From assembly GCA_035544515.1 (NCBI GenBank), contig DATKEG010000255.1:1-6993 (forward strand): a stretch of 6,993 nucleotides of DNA, in the 5' to 3' direction. Source of the DNA: DATKEG01 sp035544515. Lineage in GTDB: Bacteria > Acidobacteriota > Vicinamibacteria > Fen-336. Position numbers and translations under genes: made by a program. Positions within the stretch are counted from its first letter, which is position 1. Each line of letters starts with the position of its first letter. Below are positions 6,305-6,993 of the stretch, piece after piece. The notes below the pieces were generated by a model. The model ran no database searches. It saw nothing but the letters and a program-made list of their open reading frames with translations, and was not told where the DNA came from.

Positions 6305-6336
6305 GCGGGCGGTCCGCAAAGCCCGCCTGGAGGCGG
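6305..6336 (+). terminator. Possible weak hairpins after accD
   Basis: GCGGGC (6305-6310) can pair with GCCCGC (6321-6326) across a 10-nt loop. An alternative stem, CCGCC (6323-6327) with GGCGG (6332-6336), uses a 4-nt loop, and the two exclude each other. They begin 24 nt after the accD stop. There is no T-tract, and short GC stems are common by chance in such DNA, so a terminator role is only possible. Confidence 0.22.
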
Positions 6337-6343
6337 CGAGCCG

Positions 6344-6352
6344 TGCTAGAGT
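6344..6352 (+). promoter_or_regulatory. Probable extended -10 promoter for the CHRD lipoprotein gene
   Basis: TGCTAGAGT is a TGn extension followed by TAGAGT (6347-6352; 4 of 6 to TATAAT). The expected start near 6359 gives a leader of about 47 nt containing the Shine-Dalgarno. No clear -35 hexamer is visible 16-18 bp upstream. Confidence 0.4.
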
Positions 6353-6393
6353 CGTTTCATATCCGGCCGACCGCCTCGTCCGACATCACGCTC

Positions 6394-6400
6394 AGGGAGG
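6394..6400 (+). promoter_or_regulatory. Shine-Dalgarno fixing the CHRD gene start
   Basis: AGGGAGG lies 5 nt before the ATG at 6406. It rules in that ATG over the earlier in-frame GTG at 6343, whose 21 extra residues would mask the signal peptide. Confidence 0.85.
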
Positions 6401-6405
6401 TTCAC

Positions 6406-6882
6406 ATGCGCCGTAACGCGTTGCCGCTGGCCGTGCTGCTGGCGGCGGGACTGGCCGCCGCATCCTGCGAGGACGCCACCGAGGGCCAGGAGATCTTCAC
6501 CACCACGTTGTCGGGTGCGAACGAGGTGCCGGCCCGCAACACGGGCGCGAACGGTTTCTCGCAGATCATCATCGACGGCGACCGCGTGCACTACGCGGTG
6601 GAGATCGACGACATCAGCAACGTCTTCGCCGCCCACATCCACACGGGCGCCACGGGAGTGAACGGTCCCGTGCGCGTGACGTTCTTCAGCAACTCGGCGT
6701 CGCCGCTGAGCGTGACGGAGAAGACCATCCTGAACGAGGGCACCTTCACGGCCAGCGACGTGTCCGGGATCAGCTTCGCCGACCTGCTGGCCGCCATCCG
6801 GGCCGGCACCGCCTACGTCAACGTGCACACCACGCAGTTCCCGGGCGGCGAGATCCGCGGGCAACTGCAGCGCGCCAACTGA
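6406..6882 (+). CDS. CHRD-domain lipoprotein
   Basis: A 158-residue exported protein. Residues 2-20 are a short basic start (RRN) and a Leu/Ala-rich core ending at AAAS-Cys21. This resembles a lipobox, although Ala rather than Leu stands at -3. Cys21 is the only cysteine in the protein, which favours lipidation over a disulfide. Residues about 31-155 match the CHRD domain (first described in chordin and found in many bacterial secreted proteins): LSGANEVP (35-42), the AHIHTG block (76-81), NGPV (86-89), and near the end VNVHTTQFPGGEIRGQL (138-154). CHRD is a beta-sandwich-type domain without known enzymatic activity; its function in bacteria is unclear. The likely place is the periplasm or the outer membrane. 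It appears monocistronic, 124 bp after accD and followed by a strong hairpin. Confidence 0.9.
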   Translation: MRRNALPLAVLLAAGLAAASCEDATEGQEIFTTTLSGANEVPARNTGANGFSQIIIDGDRVHYAVEIDDISNVFAAHIHTGATGVNGPVRVTFFSNSASPLSVTEKTILNEGTFTASDVSGISFADLLAAIRAGTAYVNVHTTQFPGGEIRGQLQRAN

Positions 6883-6926
6883 TTCCGGGATGCGGCGCTC
6901 TCCGTTCCGCGCTTGAAGTCATCGTA

Positions 6927-6959
6927 CGCACCGCGGCAGGATGAACCTGCCGCGGTGCG
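6927..6959 (+). terminator. Perfect 14-bp hairpin after the CHRD gene
   Basis: CGCACCGCGGCAGG (6927-6940) and CCTGCCGCGGTGCG (6946-6959) are perfect inverted repeats around a 5-nt loop ATGAA. The stem starts 44 nt after the CHRD stop. Neither strand has a T-tract, so it is either a U-less terminator or transcript-stabilising stem, or a dyad operator for a gene beyond the edge. The remaining bases from 6960 to the edge hold nothing I can identify. Confidence 0.6.
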
Positions 6960-6993
6960 GCTCGAAAGGGGACGCCTCGACAAGCGGTGGCCG

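Noticed and set aside
6343..6405. GTG at 6343 as the CHRD gene start
   Set aside because: It would put 21 residues before the signal peptide, it overlaps a probable -10 box, and a strong Shine-Dalgarno serves ATG 6406.
6960..6993. Convergent gene ending at the right edge
   Set aside because: No minus-strand stop codon lies between the hairpin and the edge to mark a gene end, and 34 bases are too few to judge coding.

Overview
The window is GC-rich (around 70 percent by eye) and tightly packed. Codons end mostly in G or C, and a Hanks-type serine/threonine kinase carries the sequence style common in myxobacteria (GGMAEV glycine loop, HRDVSPQN catalytic loop, YMSPEQ). This points to a Myxococcota or related 'deltaproteobacterial' chromosome. 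That assignment is an inference from protein style; there is no rRNA here to confirm it. I see no mobile element, tRNA, rRNA or CRISPR array.

Layout. (1) Positions 1-1595, minus strand: the N-terminal 531 residues of a membrane-anchored protein built from more than twenty 13-residue helical repeats; it runs off the left edge and its C-terminus is not seen. (2) Positions 1596-1739: a divergent promoter region with a perfect extended -10 box firing left, an extended -10 box firing right, and an 11-bp dyad in the leftward leader. (3) Positions 1740-3143, plus: a 12-helix APC-superfamily amino acid transporter. (4) Positions 3197-6281, plus: a three-gene unit of a cytoplasmic Ser/Thr kinase with a long disordered N-terminus, a 79-residue coiled-coil protein, and accD (acetyl-CoA carboxylase carboxyltransferase beta subunit), spaced 14 and 2 bp apart. 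(5) Positions 6406-6882, plus: a small CHRD-domain lipoprotein with its own Shine-Dalgarno and probable promoter, followed by a perfect 14-bp hairpin.

How the genes may work together. The kinase has a good sigma-70-type promoter (TTGACG-17-TATCCT) so close to its ATG that the transcript would be nearly leaderless; the transporter looks the same. The kinase, coiled-coil protein and AccD are probably co-transcribed and the last two translationally coupled. That makes phosphorylation control of fatty-acid synthesis a reasonable hypothesis, but nothing in the sequence proves it. The repeat protein, the transporter and the CHRD lipoprotein have no evident functional tie to that unit.

Most noteworthy: the 13-residue repeat protein, the kinase/coiled-coil/accD unit, and the paired Lys relocation in the kinase (absent from the catalytic loop, present in the activation segment). 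No clearly new defence or mobile system is visible.
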